39,143 bases of DNA from an uncultured Planctomycetaceae bacterium (GTDB lineage: Bacteria > Planctomycetota > Planctomycetia > Pirellulales > UBA1268). A model generated the notes under the pieces. That model was given only the letters and a program-made list of their open reading frames with translations. It was not told the origin of the DNA and ran no database searches. Location of the stretch: positions 1 to 39,143 of the forward strand of contig CAJXFK010000011.1 of assembly GCA_913052575.1 (NCBI GenBank). The letters run 5' to 3'. Position numbers and translations under genes: made by a program. Shown one piece after another: positions 8,700 through 19,341 of the stretch (positions are counted from its first letter, which is position 1; each line of letters starts with the position of its first letter).

Positions 8700-9632
8700 T
8701 CAGGCGACTTGACGTAATTCATTTACGTATTGGGCGCGTACGCTCTCAACACATTCAATGAGACGATTGAGAATGTTTTGTAGGGTGGATTCACTGCTGA
8801 GATAAAACTGTTTCGATTGAGCCTGTTCTTGTAACGTGATTGCAAAGGTCTCCAGTTCTCGCGTTGAGTTGGTTCGGATTGGCTTCTGGCTAAGACGGTC
8901 ATACATAAGTATCTTACCGCACACTCGCTCAAGTGCATGCTTTGCTCGTCTCGGCCCTGGCAGTCGCTCGCTACATAGAATTGGATATTTTTGAATTGCT
9001 TGTATGTCGACGTGGATCGACTTGAACCAATCATGCCACTTGAACATGTTGAATCGGTGACCCAATTGAAATGGTTGCCATGGGGTGCGAAGGGCATCCG
9101 CGAGAATTGCCCCATGAAGACTTTCTGTCAGGACGCATTCAGACTGTGCGATATCTTCAAAAACACTGAAGAAGTTCTTTCGAGGATCTATAAAATGAAT
9201 GTCACCAAGCGATGCGACAGTTTTCCAGTCAATAGGCGCTACTGTTTGATGATGAGGAATAACAGATACTTTGTGTTTTTTTGGTAGCCTAAGGAGTTTC
9301 TTGAAGCTAGATGTTACGAGGCAGAGGTATGCAGAGTCACCAATGCTTTTTCTAGCGGGTAAATTCAAAGCCCTTGCGGTAAGGGGGCCTCGGACGGAGA
9401 AGACGCTGAATTTCCCGTCTATTTTTGGGGGTCGTTGATAGCCCGTGCCTGTGCCAAGGATAATTTTTTCTGGAGTTCTTGGAATCTTCTGATTGAGAAT
9501 AGTACCAACACCTAGAAAAAGTGCATCTTCGTTTGTGTCGAAAAAATTTTCACCAAGAAGTGTTGGCCAGAGCCACGTGTTGAGGTCGTCACCAAAGTTG
9601 CCCGACGGTGTTTTGCAGTAATGGAGTTTCAT
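8700..9632 (-). CDS. Polysaccharide pyruvyltransferase-family protein
   Basis: This 310-residue protein resembles enzymes that transfer a pyruvyl ketal from phosphoenolpyruvate to sugars of exopolysaccharides (ExoV/CsaB type). The start GNFGDDLN (residues 11-18) is typical, followed by a central region with LGTGTGYQ and FSVRGPLTA. The late TESLHGAILADALRTPW segment matches the conserved E-S-x-H-G active-site region. No signal peptide or membrane helix is seen, so it should act in the cytoplasm on lipid-linked intermediates. It lies downstream of a glycosyltransferase on the same strand, which supports a role in cell-surface glycan assembly. The exact sugar acceptor is unknown. Confidence 0.8.
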   Translation of the reverse strand: MKLHYCKTPSGNFGDDLNTWLWPTLLGENFFDTNEDALFLGVGTILNQKIPRTPEKIILGTGTGYQRPPKIDGKFSVFSVRGPLTARALNLPARKSIGDSAYLCLVTSSFKKLLRLPKKHKVSVIPHHQTVAPIDWKTVASLGDIHFIDPRKNFFSVFEDIAQSECVLTESLHGAILADALRTPWQPFQLGHRFNMFKWHDWFKSIHVDIQAIQKYPILCSERLPGPRRAKHALERVCGKILMYDRLSQKPIRTNSTRELETFAITLQEQAQSKQFYLSSESTLQNILNRLIECVESVRAQYVNELRQVA

Positions 9633-9654
9633 GTGTTATGTACAGGCACTCATA

Positions 9655-9676
9655 GGTATGTAAAAGGTATGTAAAA
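9655..9676. repeat. Exact 11-bp tandem duplication
   Basis: GGTATGTAAAA is repeated twice in direct succession in the 110-bp spacer between the two surface-glycan genes, 23 bp upstream of the pyruvyltransferase start as read on the minus strand. It therefore lies in that gene's presumed leader. Confidence 0.9.
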
Positions 9677-9742
9677 ATTTTTCCACAGCAGGGAGCTGCG
9701 TCCCTTGTTGACATGCATGAGGGAGGGAGGGTGTTACAGTGA

Positions 9743-10693
9743 CTAGGCTGCATGCCTCTTTCGTGATGCGGGTTGGTTGTTGTGTTGTTGAGTTGGCACG
9801 AATTGAAGAATAGACGACGCGTGTGTCATGGTTTTTTCTGATGTGTGGACGTATTGGCTCTCGGGCATGGCCGATGATCGCTCGCAGGCTGTGGCAAGGC
9901 CAGCAGCGACTCGTGTTTTTCTCGTTAGAAAAAGCTTGCGTAATTTCCATCGTTGCATTCTTACAACGTGGGGGTCACGATACCCTGTTTTTGAGTGCGA
10001 AAGGTGAAGCTGTATGAGTGAGAATTTAAGCCAGCGTGATGAAACACCAATATTTCGTAATCGAACGCCGAGTTCGCGATCTTCACTTCCGTATCCATAA
10101 GACTCATCAAAACCATTCACTGATTCGATATCATCTCGCCATAACGAAAAGTTGGCACCGCGCAGGACGCAGTAACGCCATGTGATTAGATTTAATGTCT
10201 TTTCTAAACGGCCAGGTTGAAGGCGTAGCAAATGCTTATTTGACTCAGGCCACTCACGATCAAGAAAAGAAGGCTCAAAAATTAGATTGTCAGTGATATG
10301 AGCGTCGGTGAAATTTCTATAGACGTGTTGAGGGACATCAATAGCGGATGCTGATAGAAACGTTTTCGGGCGTGCATGTCTTAAATGTGATTCAATAAAG
10401 TCGCTTCTGGGAATGGTGTCGCCGTCGCAGAAAATCAGATAATCACTATGGCAGTGGCGGAGAGCAATATTGAGAATTAAGTTTTTCTGCCAGCCACGAT
10501 CTGGGTGCCAGACTTTTTCAATCGGCAGTGACGAAAAAAGTGCCTCGCTTAAAAAGCCATAGCCTGCTTGATCTGATCCATCGTCTGCAATAATAATTTG
10601 ATCAGGAAGTACCGTTTGTGACATCATGCCAAGAAGGCACATGCGCAACCCAGTTGGGTTGTTGTACGTACTGATGACAACCGAAACACTCAT
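9743..10693 (-). CDS. Family 2 glycosyltransferase
   Basis: This 316-residue GT-A enzyme transfers a sugar from a nucleotide donor onto a glycan or other acceptor. The N-terminus has the classic VVISTYNNPTGL and the IIADDGSD nucleotide-binding strand. FCDGD at 88-92 supplies the DXD metal site. The YGSEDRELGVRL stretch (from 201) matches the Glyco_transf_7C / galactosyltransferase-like element with the catalytic base. The last 40 residues are low in order and rich in Ser, Thr and Gln. I start at ATG 10693 (MSVSVV); an in-frame TTG at 10699 adds two residues. Together with the following pyruvyltransferase-like gene it suggests a small glycan-decoration unit. Donor and acceptor cannot be deduced. 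Confidence 0.88.
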   Translation of the reverse strand: MSVSVVISTYNNPTGLRMCLLGMMSQTVLPDQIIIADDGSDQAGYGFLSEALFSSLPIEKVWHPDRGWQKNLILNIALRHCHSDYLIFCDGDTIPRSDFIESHLRHARPKTFLSASAIDVPQHVYRNFTDAHITDNLIFEPSFLDREWPESNKHLLRLQPGRLEKTLNLITWRYCVLRGANFSLWRDDIESVNGFDESYGYGSEDRELGVRLRNIGVSSRWLKFSLIQLHLSHSKTGYRDPHVVRMQRWKLRKLFLTRKTRVAAGLATACERSSAMPESQYVHTSEKTMTHASSILQFVPTQQHNNQPASRKRHAA

Positions 10694-10816
10694 TTTCAAA
10701 GACTTTTTTCATTAAAGAAAGAAGTTTCCCCGTTCCCTTTTTGTAAAGATCGGCTCTGATTAACGGGTTTCTACAGGTGATATTTGATACTTTTTTTATG
10801 GAGCCAGGTTTTGTCT

Positions 10817-12157
10817 TTAGCTCAACATGACATAGGCAATTGACATATACAGGATAATGCCGACCACATCGACAATTGCAGATACAAACGGATTGCTCAT
10901 GAGTGCTGGATCGAGCCCAATTGAGCGGAAGAGAAGGGGCAGGAGTGAGCCAACGAGAGATCCAAATACGACGACACTTAAAATGGTAAGTGGAATCACC
11001 ATCGCTTGAGCTGGAGAAGGTGCGTAAAGGAGGGCAAGTAGAAAGCCTGGTACGGCAAGGAGCGTGCCAAGAAGTAAGCCCATGATAAGCTCACGGCGAA
11101 GAATTCGAGGCCAGTCGGCGAGGCTACAGTCGCCCATGGATAATGCAGTGATGACAAGTGTGGCTGACTGATTCCCCGAGTTGCCACCGCTCGCGATTAC
11201 GAGAGGAATAAAAGCAATTAACCAGACTTGGGGGATCGGTGTTCGGGCAAGCACCATCGCCGTAACAGCAGCGGTGAAAAAAAGTATTGTGAGCCAAACC
11301 CCACGTTTCCAGGTCATGGTGATAAGCGCAGTCTCAAGATAACCTTCGTTCAGTGGAGCAACCGCGGCGCTCATCTGAGCATCTTCAGTTGCTTCTTCAC
11401 GAACGGTATCAAGAACATCATCATGAGTTACGATCCCAACAAGACGGCTCATGTCATCAACAACTGGTATAGCGATGAAGTCAAATCGTGCAAGTTTTTG
11501 AACAACCTGTTCAGTGGGTTCATCGACTTTGACACTAATGACGTCCCGTTGCATCAGGTCAGCGACAAGAGAAGTTGGGTTTGCAAGTATCAGGTCGCGG
11601 AGTGAGATAAATCCTACGAGATTGCGATCGGAATCTAAGATGTAAATGTAGTAAATAGACTCACTGTTTGGAGCTTGATTTCGAAGTCTTGCAATGGCTT
11701 CGCCTGCCGTTATGTTAGCGGGCAATGACGCATATTCGGTCGTCATGAGACTGCCAGCAGAGTCTTCCGGGCACGACAAGAGCATCCGAATGTCGTGTCG
11801 CTCCGCTTTCGCAACCAGCGGAAGAATTGCTTCAACAAAATCAGGATCTAGTTCACGGAGCAGATCATCACGATTATCCGGAGCCATCCATTCTAAGAGA
11901 GGGCCAAGTTGAGAATTGTTTGCGTCCTCGAGCAGTTGGATTTGTCTGACAAGAGGATAGTAAGGAAAAATTTCTGCTCGTTGTTCGACAGGAAGCGCAT
12001 CAAGTAGGAGCCAGATTTCATTGTCATCAAGGCCTTCAGAAAATTCAGCAACGGTTGCTGGATGTAACTCTTCAGCGACTTCACGGATGCCCACAGCGTC
12101 CTGCTCTTGAAGCAGGCTGCGTAGTTCTGGAAGGAGAATCGGGTTCGCTGCAACCAT
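10817..12157 (-). CDS. mgtE: Magnesium transporter MgtE
   Basis: This 446-residue protein is a magnesium-gated magnesium channel of the inner membrane. Residues 1-125 form the helical N domain. Two CBS domains follow (about 135-255), with LPANITAGEAIARL starting the first and HDDVLDTV closing the second. The plug helix and five membrane helices fill 275-446. The pore signature appears as ASGGNSGNQSATLV (322-335), and the late helix keeps the conserved Asp in VSAIVDVVGIIL. It is a single gene, divergent from a secreted cytochrome. No leader riboswitch can be placed in the short divergent region. MgtE proteins can carry other divalent ions, so specificity is by family. Confidence 0.93.
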   Translation of the reverse strand: MVAANPILLPELRSLLQEQDAVGIREVAEELHPATVAEFSEGLDDNEIWLLLDALPVEQRAEIFPYYPLVRQIQLLEDANNSQLGPLLEWMAPDNRDDLLRELDPDFVEAILPLVAKAERHDIRMLLSCPEDSAGSLMTTEYASLPANITAGEAIARLRNQAPNSESIYYIYILDSDRNLVGFISLRDLILANPTSLVADLMQRDVISVKVDEPTEQVVQKLARFDFIAIPVVDDMSRLVGIVTHDDVLDTVREEATEDAQMSAAVAPLNEGYLETALITMTWKRGVWLTILFFTAAVTAMVLARTPIPQVWLIAFIPLVIASGGNSGNQSATLVITALSMGDCSLADWPRILRRELIMGLLLGTLLAVPGFLLALLYAPSPAQAMVIPLTILSVVVFGSLVGSLLPLLFRSIGLDPALMSNPFVSAIVDVVGIILYMSIAYVMLS

Positions 12158-12292
12158 GGTGGTTCATCGAGTGGTTTACGGTGAGTCGGACAATATGGTC
12201 GAAGTGCCTATAATTGCCGAAACGTGGTGCGTTCACAATGCCTTAGGGCGTCGGCTGTTAAAGAGTCTGAACTTTCGATAAACAAGTATGCC

Positions 12293-13705
12293 ATGAAAGT
12301 ACGGTTCTCTAAATTGCTGTTGCCTAAAAAATTGATGAGAAACTCATTTGTACTGTTTCTAGCCATCAGTGTTTTTATTCCTGGGAGTGTTGCGGTTGGG
12401 GGGAATCCTGAAAAAGGCCTCCAATTACTCCTCGATAAGGCGTATCTTCCAGCAGATCTTGATCAAGAGGTGTTTGACGCACTCTGGACCGTTTGGCCTG
12501 AGCCCCTGAAGTCGAAAGCCGAGCAGGCGTCTACAGCGGAGCGGCGGGAGATGGCTATGAATCGATATGGTCTTTTGCCGCACCCGAGTGATCCGTCGCG
12601 GTCGATGCAATATGTCGTCGGCTCAAGTGGCAACTGGACAATGAGTTGTCTCGCGTGTCACCAGGGCCAAGTTGCGGGGACTATCGTTCCCGGAATTCCG
12701 AACACAAATTATGCTCTTGAGACATTTACAGAAGAAGTCAGGTTGGTGAAAATTGCTCAAGGAAAATCCTTTGGTCACATGGATATCGGCTCCCTTCTTC
12801 TCCCTCTTGGCACGACAAGCGGTACGACAAACGCCGTCATGTTTGGTGTCGCTTTAATGCATCACAGAGATGCTGCCTTAAATATAGTCTCACGTTCCCC
12901 GCGGTTTGATCTTACGCATCACGATATGGATGCACCGCCGTGGTGGCACTATCGGAAGCGAAAAACTCTTTACGCAGATGGGTTCGCACCCCAAGGAAGC
13001 CGAATGCTCATGCAGTTTCTTTTGGTCCGTGAAAATGGTCCAGAGAAGTTCTTAGAGTGGGAATCAGATTTTGAACATGTTGAGGCTTGGCTTGAGTCAC
13101 TGAGGCCACCAGAATGGCCTACTGAAATTGATACTCGCTTGGCAGGGAAAGGTGAACCGATCTTCCGTGAGCATTGCGGTCATTGCCACGGCGAATATGG
13201 AGAGAATGAAGTGTATCCGGAGACCGTCGTTCCGATTGATGAGATTGGTACCGATCGAGTCCGGTTTGATGCATTAACGAACAAAGAAAGAAGTGCCCTT
13301 AACGAAAGCTGGTTTGGTCATTTTGGTCGTGATGCTAAATCTATAGGTAATCGTCAACGCCCACTTGGATATGTCGCGCCACCGCTAGATGGTGTGTGGG
13401 CTTCAGCTCCCTACTTCCACAACGGTTCTGTCCCGACGTTGTGGCATGTTCTTCATCCGGAGAGCCGCCCACCTGTGTGGCGTAGGACACCTGTTGGTTA
13501 CGATACGCAAAAAGTCGGTCTGGAAATCGAGGAACCGAGTGTGTCATGGTTTGCTGAGGCTGTTTCAGGTGGTCTGCCATCAGCACAACGCCGGCAGTAT
13601 TTTGATACGAGTAAGCCTGGGAAATCAGCCGAAGGGCATACCTACCCGAATGCCTTGACTCATTTAGAGCGAGCTGCAGTGCTTGAGTATTTGAAGACAT
13701 TATGA
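12293..13705 (+). CDS. Secreted di-haem cytochrome c, CCP/RoxA-like superfamily
   Basis: This 470-residue protein has an N-terminal signal sequence (hydrophobic run at about 19-35) and two haem-c sites, CLACH (119-123) and CGHCH (295-299). The segment PPLDGVWASAPYFHNGSVPTLWHVLHP is of the kind found in the second haem domain of RoxA/RoxB rubber oxygenases and related MauG/CcpA-like proteins, where His ligates the haem. The long interhaem region has many Trp and His residues. It should act in the periplasm or outside the cell, as a peroxidase, an oxygenase or an electron carrier; sequence alone does not choose. I start at ATG 12293; GTG 12224 would put the signal peptide too deep, and ATG 12335 is possible. 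It is not obviously in an operon. Confidence 0.8.
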   Translation: MKVRFSKLLLPKKLMRNSFVLFLAISVFIPGSVAVGGNPEKGLQLLLDKAYLPADLDQEVFDALWTVWPEPLKSKAEQASTAERREMAMNRYGLLPHPSDPSRSMQYVVGSSGNWTMSCLACHQGQVAGTIVPGIPNTNYALETFTEEVRLVKIAQGKSFGHMDIGSLLLPLGTTSGTTNAVMFGVALMHHRDAALNIVSRSPRFDLTHHDMDAPPWWHYRKRKTLYADGFAPQGSRMLMQFLLVRENGPEKFLEWESDFEHVEAWLESLRPPEWPTEIDTRLAGKGEPIFREHCGHCHGEYGENEVYPETVVPIDEIGTDRVRFDALTNKERSALNESWFGHFGRDAKSIGNRQRPLGYVAPPLDGVWASAPYFHNGSVPTLWHVLHPESRPPVWRRTPVGYDTQKVGLEIEEPSVSWFAEAVSGGLPSAQRRQYFDTSKPGKSAEGHTYPNALTHLERAAVLEYLKTL

Positions 13706-13755
13706 ATTGAGTAATCAAGAGCAGACTGTTTTTTGCCATTGTGATACAGTGTTAA

Positions 13756-15168
<1,413 letters not shown>

Positions 15169-15202
15169 CACCATGTTGAAATTTGAGCGGTAGGGCGAAA
15201 TT

Positions 15203-16777
15203 TTAGGTAATGCTCCAATCCGTTCCGTCGGCACGATCCTCTAGTTGAATATCAGCCTCGTTCAGCGAGTCACGAATAAGATCTGCGGTGGCAAAATCTT
15301 TTGTCTTACGCGCTCGTGATCGCAGTTCGATAATCAGTTGCATCAACGACTCTAGTAGTTTTCCATCCGTTCCAGCCGCAACTTGTACAGGTGGAGTAAG
15401 AAATAAGCCAAGGTTACTCGTGAGTTCTCGCATCAAAAGCATGAGGTGCGTAAGTGTTTCAAGATCCGAATCCGTTGTTTTCTTTTCAAGGCTTTCACTG
15501 TCGATAAATTTGTTGATGTACCGAATGAGGTCGAATAACGTGGCTACGGCTATGGCAGTATTGAAATCATCATCCATTGCATCGAGGAAACGATTTCTCA
15601 AGGCTGAGGCATATTCTTTTATATCTCCGTGAAACTTAGAAATCGCAATGTTGCCGTCATGGCGATTACGTTCTGTAAGTGTGTAGTAGGAATTGCCACA
15701 AAGCCGTTCGTAGCGATTGAAAAGTCGTTCGAATGCTTCCAATGCTCGAGCAGACTCTCCCAGCGGTTCCTCACCAAAGTGAATAGGGCTTCGGTAATGG
15801 GTCGATAGAAGCAACAGTTTTATCACTTCTGGTCTGTGTCTGGTGAGTAGCTCTTTGAAAGGCTCAGCTCCGGTCGACTTTGATATTTTGGTGGCTGCAA
15901 GGTCGTCTGGCGTGTCACTGCCATCTCGGGGACGGCCACCGACCTTTCCTGCTACACCTGCTGCCTGCATAAGTCCGTTATGCATCCAGTATGTTGCCAT
16001 GGGGCACTCATGAAGAGATTCACTCTGTGCGATTTCGTTTTCATGGTGAGGAAAGACTAAATCAAGCCCACCTCCATGGATGTCAAAATGACTACCCAGA
16101 ATGGCTTCACTCATTGCAGAACATTCGATATGCCAACCCGGGCGTCCGGGCCCCCAGGGGCTTTCCCATGAAGGTTCACCAGGTTTTGCTTTTTTCCAGA
16201 GTGTAAAGTCAGCGGCCGATCGTTTTCGACTCGCTGTTGCACCACCTTCGCCCTGCATTTTTTCAGGAGATCGATTTGTTAATTTTCCATAGTCTTCATC
16301 CTTGGCGACATCAAAGTACACGTCGCCATCAGCAGGGTAAGCACAATCTTTTTGAACAAGGCCTTCTATGAATTTCACAATACCTTCAATGTGGTCGGTT
16401 GCTTTTGGCATGGTGTCAATGCCTTGAACGCCGAGAGCGGAAAGGTTGTCGAGGTAGTCAGCGGTCATCTCCTCAGCAAGAGCAGTCATTGACATATTCC
16501 GAACTTTACTCTCAGCAATAAGTTTGTCGTCAACATCCGTGATATTGACAACCCACGTCACTTCCCAGCCCGAATAGACAAGGTGGCGCTTGATCGTGTC
16601 AAAGATAACTGGACCAACCATGTGTCCGATGTGGCTCGGCTTGTAAACAGTCGGTCCGCAGAGATACATGCCAACCTTACCCGGAACAACTGTAGTGAAT
16701 TGCTCTTTCTGGTGGCTTAATGTGTTGTAGAGTTCGATGTTTGGAAAACTATGAGTGGATGGATTACTTTCCGCCAT
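15203..16777 (-). CDS. cysS: Cysteinyl-tRNA synthetase
   Basis: This class I synthetase charges tRNA-Cys. The HIGH motif is at 49-52 and the KMSKS loop appears as KISKS (297-301). The catalytic zinc ligands are C40, C220, H245 and E249 (FPHHENEIAQSE). At 524 residues it is longer than the 460-470 typical of E. coli-like enzymes. The extra length includes about 20 residues inserted between HNGLM and KISKS (271-294, Gly/Asp-rich). GGGAG upstream of ATG 16777 (on the minus strand) gives a good ribosome-binding site. It follows ispF by 44 bp on the same strand, so the two are probably co-transcribed. Confidence 0.96.
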   Translation of the reverse strand: MAESNPSTHSFPNIELYNTLSHQKEQFTTVVPGKVGMYLCGPTVYKPSHIGHMVGPVIFDTIKRHLVYSGWEVTWVVNITDVDDKLIAESKVRNMSMTALAEEMTADYLDNLSALGVQGIDTMPKATDHIEGIVKFIEGLVQKDCAYPADGDVYFDVAKDEDYGKLTNRSPEKMQGEGGATASRKRSAADFTLWKKAKPGEPSWESPWGPGRPGWHIECSAMSEAILGSHFDIHGGGLDLVFPHHENEIAQSESLHECPMATYWMHNGLMQAAGVAGKVGGRPRDGSDTPDDLAATKISKSTGAEPFKELLTRHRPEVIKLLLLSTHYRSPIHFGEEPLGESARALEAFERLFNRYERLCGNSYYTLTERNRHDGNIAISKFHGDIKEYASALRNRFLDAMDDDFNTAIAVATLFDLIRYINKFIDSESLEKKTTDSDLETLTHLMLLMRELTSNLGLFLTPPVQVAAGTDGKLLESLMQLIIELRSRARKTKDFATADLIRDSLNEADIQLEDRADGTDWSIT

Positions 16778-16821
16778 ATTTTTGTGTATCTCCCGCAGGT
16801 ACTTTTAAGTCTGTTGTGATC

Positions 16822-17316
16822 CTAATGTTTGTTCAATGCTTTAGTCGTCTCAAGCAGAACAACGCACTCTGCTGCAATTGCTCGCTCTTCACCAATTGGT
16901 CCTACGCCTTCGCCAGTCTTGGCTTTTAGCCAAACCTGACTGCTGTCGACAGCCAATAAATCTGCTACACGCAGCCTTATTTGCTCCCGATGGGGCAGGA
17001 TTTTTGGCTTTTCAGCAAAAACAATGCAGTCCATGTTCACAATATTCCAGCCTGCACTGCGTACTTTATCAAACGCGATCGCAAGCATTTCACTCGAGGA
17101 GCGGTCTTTATTTTTTGGGTCTGTATTCGGAAAAAGTTCACCAATATCACCGAGGGCAGCAGCTCCAAGGATTGCATCTGTAATAGCGTGCAACAGGACA
17201 TCAGCATCGCTGTGTCCAACGGCCGACTGGCTGTGAGGAATTTGAAGACCACCAATCCAGAGCCCGTTTCCCGGCTCAAGTCGGTGCGTGTCATGACCAA
17301 TCCCAATTCGATACAT
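16822..17316 (-). CDS. ispF: 2-C-methyl-D-erythritol 2,4-cyclodiphosphate synthase
   Basis: This enzyme of the non-mevalonate isoprenoid pathway forms the cyclic diphosphate MEcPP, releasing CMP. At 164 residues it is of normal length. The zinc ligands are D9 and H11 (GIGHDTHRL) and H43 (DADVLLHAI). GDIGELFPNTDP (56-67) is the family signature, and KTGEGVGPIGE near the end forms the trimer-interface/substrate region. AGGAT lies upstream of ATG 17316 on the minus strand. The gene leads the ispF-cysS pair, an association known in several phyla. Its 77-bp divergent spacer with the ABC transporter gene must hold both promoters. Confidence 0.97.
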   Translation of the reverse strand: MYRIGIGHDTHRLEPGNGLWIGGLQIPHSQSAVGHSDADVLLHAITDAILGAAALGDIGELFPNTDPKNKDRSSSEMLAIAFDKVRSAGWNIVNMDCIVFAEKPKILPHREQIRLRVADLLAVDSSQVWLKAKTGEGVGPIGEERAIAAECVVLLETTKALNKH

Positions 17317-17393
17317 CTCGAAATCCTACGTTTAATTGTCAAGCAAACTAGTTGGCAGCAGCAAGTTTATTGTTTTGGCCTATACTTCCGCAT

Positions 17394-18443
17394 ATGTACA
17401 ACAGCAGTGAAACAAAAAGTGACCGGGTAATCGAGGTCAATGATCTGGCCAAAGAATATCGGGTCTATGACAAGCCGGAAGGCCTCTGGGCAAGCATTCG
17501 GGGGCTCTTTCACCGTGAAAAACGAACAATCCATGCAGTACGTGGGGTGAATCTTAGTGTTGGTCGTGGTGAATTTCTGGCCATGCTTGGACCAAATGGG
17601 GCGGGTAAGACAACGTTTTTGAAGCTCCTTTCTGGCATTATTACACCGACACGGGGTAGTGCCAGGGTTATGGGCCATGTGCCGTGGGATCGAGCCGATG
17701 ATTTTCGGAGGCGGTTTGCCTTGGTTATGGGCCAAAAAAACCAGCTCTGGTGGGACCTGCCGGCAGCAGAAAGTTTCAGGCTTCACCAGGAAATTTATCG
17801 AATTGAACCCGTCCGATTTGCACAAATTCACGATGAACTAGTCGACATGCTTGGAGTCTCACGGCTTCTCGGGCAACCAGTACGGGAACTCTCTCTTGGG
17901 GAGCGAATGAAGCTGGAACTTATTGCGGCATTACTCCACGAGCCTGAAGTGCTATTTCTCGACGAACCAACTATTGGTCTTGATGTGGTAGCTCAGCACA
18001 CAATCCATGAATTTTTAAGGCACGTTCAAAAGCAGCGGTCAGTGACTGTTGTTCTTACAACGCATTATATGAAAGACGTTGCTGCTCTTTGTGAGCGTGT
18101 GGTTGTCGTTACAGAGGGTAGTATTCTTTATGACGGTTCACTTGAGCAGATTGTTGACCGCTTCACGACGCACAAGGTTGTCACGCTTGATCTCGAACAT
18201 CCTCCTGCTGAAGGCGAAATAGAAAAGTTTGGCTTTGCGTGTGAGGTGCGTGGCCCTCGTGTGTCACTCCGAATCGACCGGACACGAATAGCAGATGTCT
18301 TGCCAAAATTGCTAGCGAGTCAACAGGTCAGAGACATTTCAGTTGAGGACGTACCCTTAGAAGAAATTGTTGCAGGCCTGTTTCGTGGGGCAGCAAGTCG
18401 TCAACTGAATAACGACCGAGAACAAGGGGCGAGGCTGGTATGA
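17394..18443 (+). CDS. ABC-2 type exporter, ATP-binding protein
   Basis: This 349-residue ATPase powers an exporter made with the two permeases downstream. Walker A is GPNGAGKTT (66-74), the Q-loop lies in VMGQKNQLWWDLP (Q114), the signature is LSLGE (166-170), Walker B is VLFLDEP (186-192), and the H-loop is in LTTHYM. The N-terminal YRVYDKPEGLWASIRGLFHRE and the 90-residue C-terminal extension are typical of the subfamily that pairs with DUF990/ABC2_membrane_6 permeases. I start at ATG 17394; an in-frame start at 17352 would overlap the promoter spacer. The stop overlaps the first permease start (ATGA). The substrate is unknown. Confidence 0.92.
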   Translation: MYNSSETKSDRVIEVNDLAKEYRVYDKPEGLWASIRGLFHREKRTIHAVRGVNLSVGRGEFLAMLGPNGAGKTTFLKLLSGIITPTRGSARVMGHVPWDRADDFRRRFALVMGQKNQLWWDLPAAESFRLHQEIYRIEPVRFAQIHDELVDMLGVSRLLGQPVRELSLGERMKLELIAALLHEPEVLFLDEPTIGLDVVAQHTIHEFLRHVQKQRSVTVVLTTHYMKDVAALCERVVVVTEGSILYDGSLEQIVDRFTTHKVVTLDLEHPPAEGEIEKFGFACEVRGPRVSLRIDRTRIADVLPKLLASQQVRDISVEDVPLEEIVAGLFRGAASRQLNNDREQGARLV

Positions 18444-19324
18444 GAACTTATGCAGAATCAGCACGGCTGCAGCCATCGTACGGCTGGCTATCAGGGCTGA
18501 AGTCTTGGTGGCGGATGCTTGTCATCTGTCTTGAGGAGCGTCTGGCGTATCGCACTGACTTTGCGTTAGGAACTGTGATGCGATTCTTGCCAATTGTTAC
18601 GCAGGTTTTTCTCTGGACGGCAGTCTTTAACGCCTCAGATCGAACAGACATTGCGGGCTACTCGCGTGACAACATTGTGGCTTACTATTTGCTTGCAATG
18701 CTTACTCGAGCTTTTTCGAGTATGCCAGGACTTGCCGGTGGTGTCTCTCGAAGTATTCGTGATGGATCAGTGAAAAAATATTTGATTCAACCAGTCGATT
18801 ACGTTGGCTTTCTACTTGCTTCTCGTATCGCCCATAAACTTGTGTACTACATCGTGGCAATGATTCCTTTTGTCTCCGTTCTATTTTTCTGTCGCAGTTA
18901 TTTTCCTCCAGCACCCGATGGATTGACTATTGCCGCATATGTTTTGTCTTTAGTTCTTTCATTCCTGCTCGGCTTCTTTCTTGAGGCAACTCTTGGAATG
19001 ATTGGCTTTTGGTTTCTTGAAGTGTCGAGCATCATATTTGCGTACATGCTATTTCAATATCTTCTCTCGGGGCACATGTTTCCAATCGACATGCTCGCAG
19101 ACATTCCGACGGGGATGGCAGGAATTAGTCTTGCGGATGTTGTTCGTTTTCTGCCGTTCGAGTACACCGCTTATTTTCCTGCTGCTGTTTGGCTTGGCAA
19201 AATCACAGGATGGGAACTTGTGACAGGGCTTGTTATTGAATTTACGTGGCTCATTGTCATGATAGGTGTATGTCGTTTTGTTTGGTGGCGAGGTACAAAA
19301 CGATACAGCGGTTTTGGCGGCTAG
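18440..19324 (+). CDS. ABC-2 type exporter permease, first subunit
   Basis: This 294-residue integral membrane protein has about six hydrophobic helices. It begins with a basic cytoplasmic segment and an amphipathic stretch (LEERLAYRTDFALGTVMRFLP) typical of the ABC2_membrane_6/DUF990 families. GGVSRSIRDGSVKKYLIQPVDY is the cytoplasmic coupling region that contacts the ATPase. It is translationally coupled to the ATPase gene by a 4-bp overlap. With the next gene it should make the heterodimeric channel. These families are poorly characterised, and lipids, polysaccharides or drugs are all possible substrates. Confidence 0.88.
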   Translation: MRTYAESARLQPSYGWLSGLKSWWRMLVICLEERLAYRTDFALGTVMRFLPIVTQVFLWTAVFNASDRTDIAGYSRDNIVAYYLLAMLTRAFSSMPGLAGGVSRSIRDGSVKKYLIQPVDYVGFLLASRIAHKLVYYIVAMIPFVSVLFFCRSYFPPAPDGLTIAAYVLSLVLSFLLGFFLEATLGMIGFWFLEVSSIIFAYMLFQYLLSGHMFPIDMLADIPTGMAGISLADVVRFLPFEYTAYFPAAVWLGKITGWELVTGLVIEFTWLIVMIGVCRFVWWRGTKRYSGFGG

Positions 19325-19341
19325 TCTCTGAGGAAATTTAG

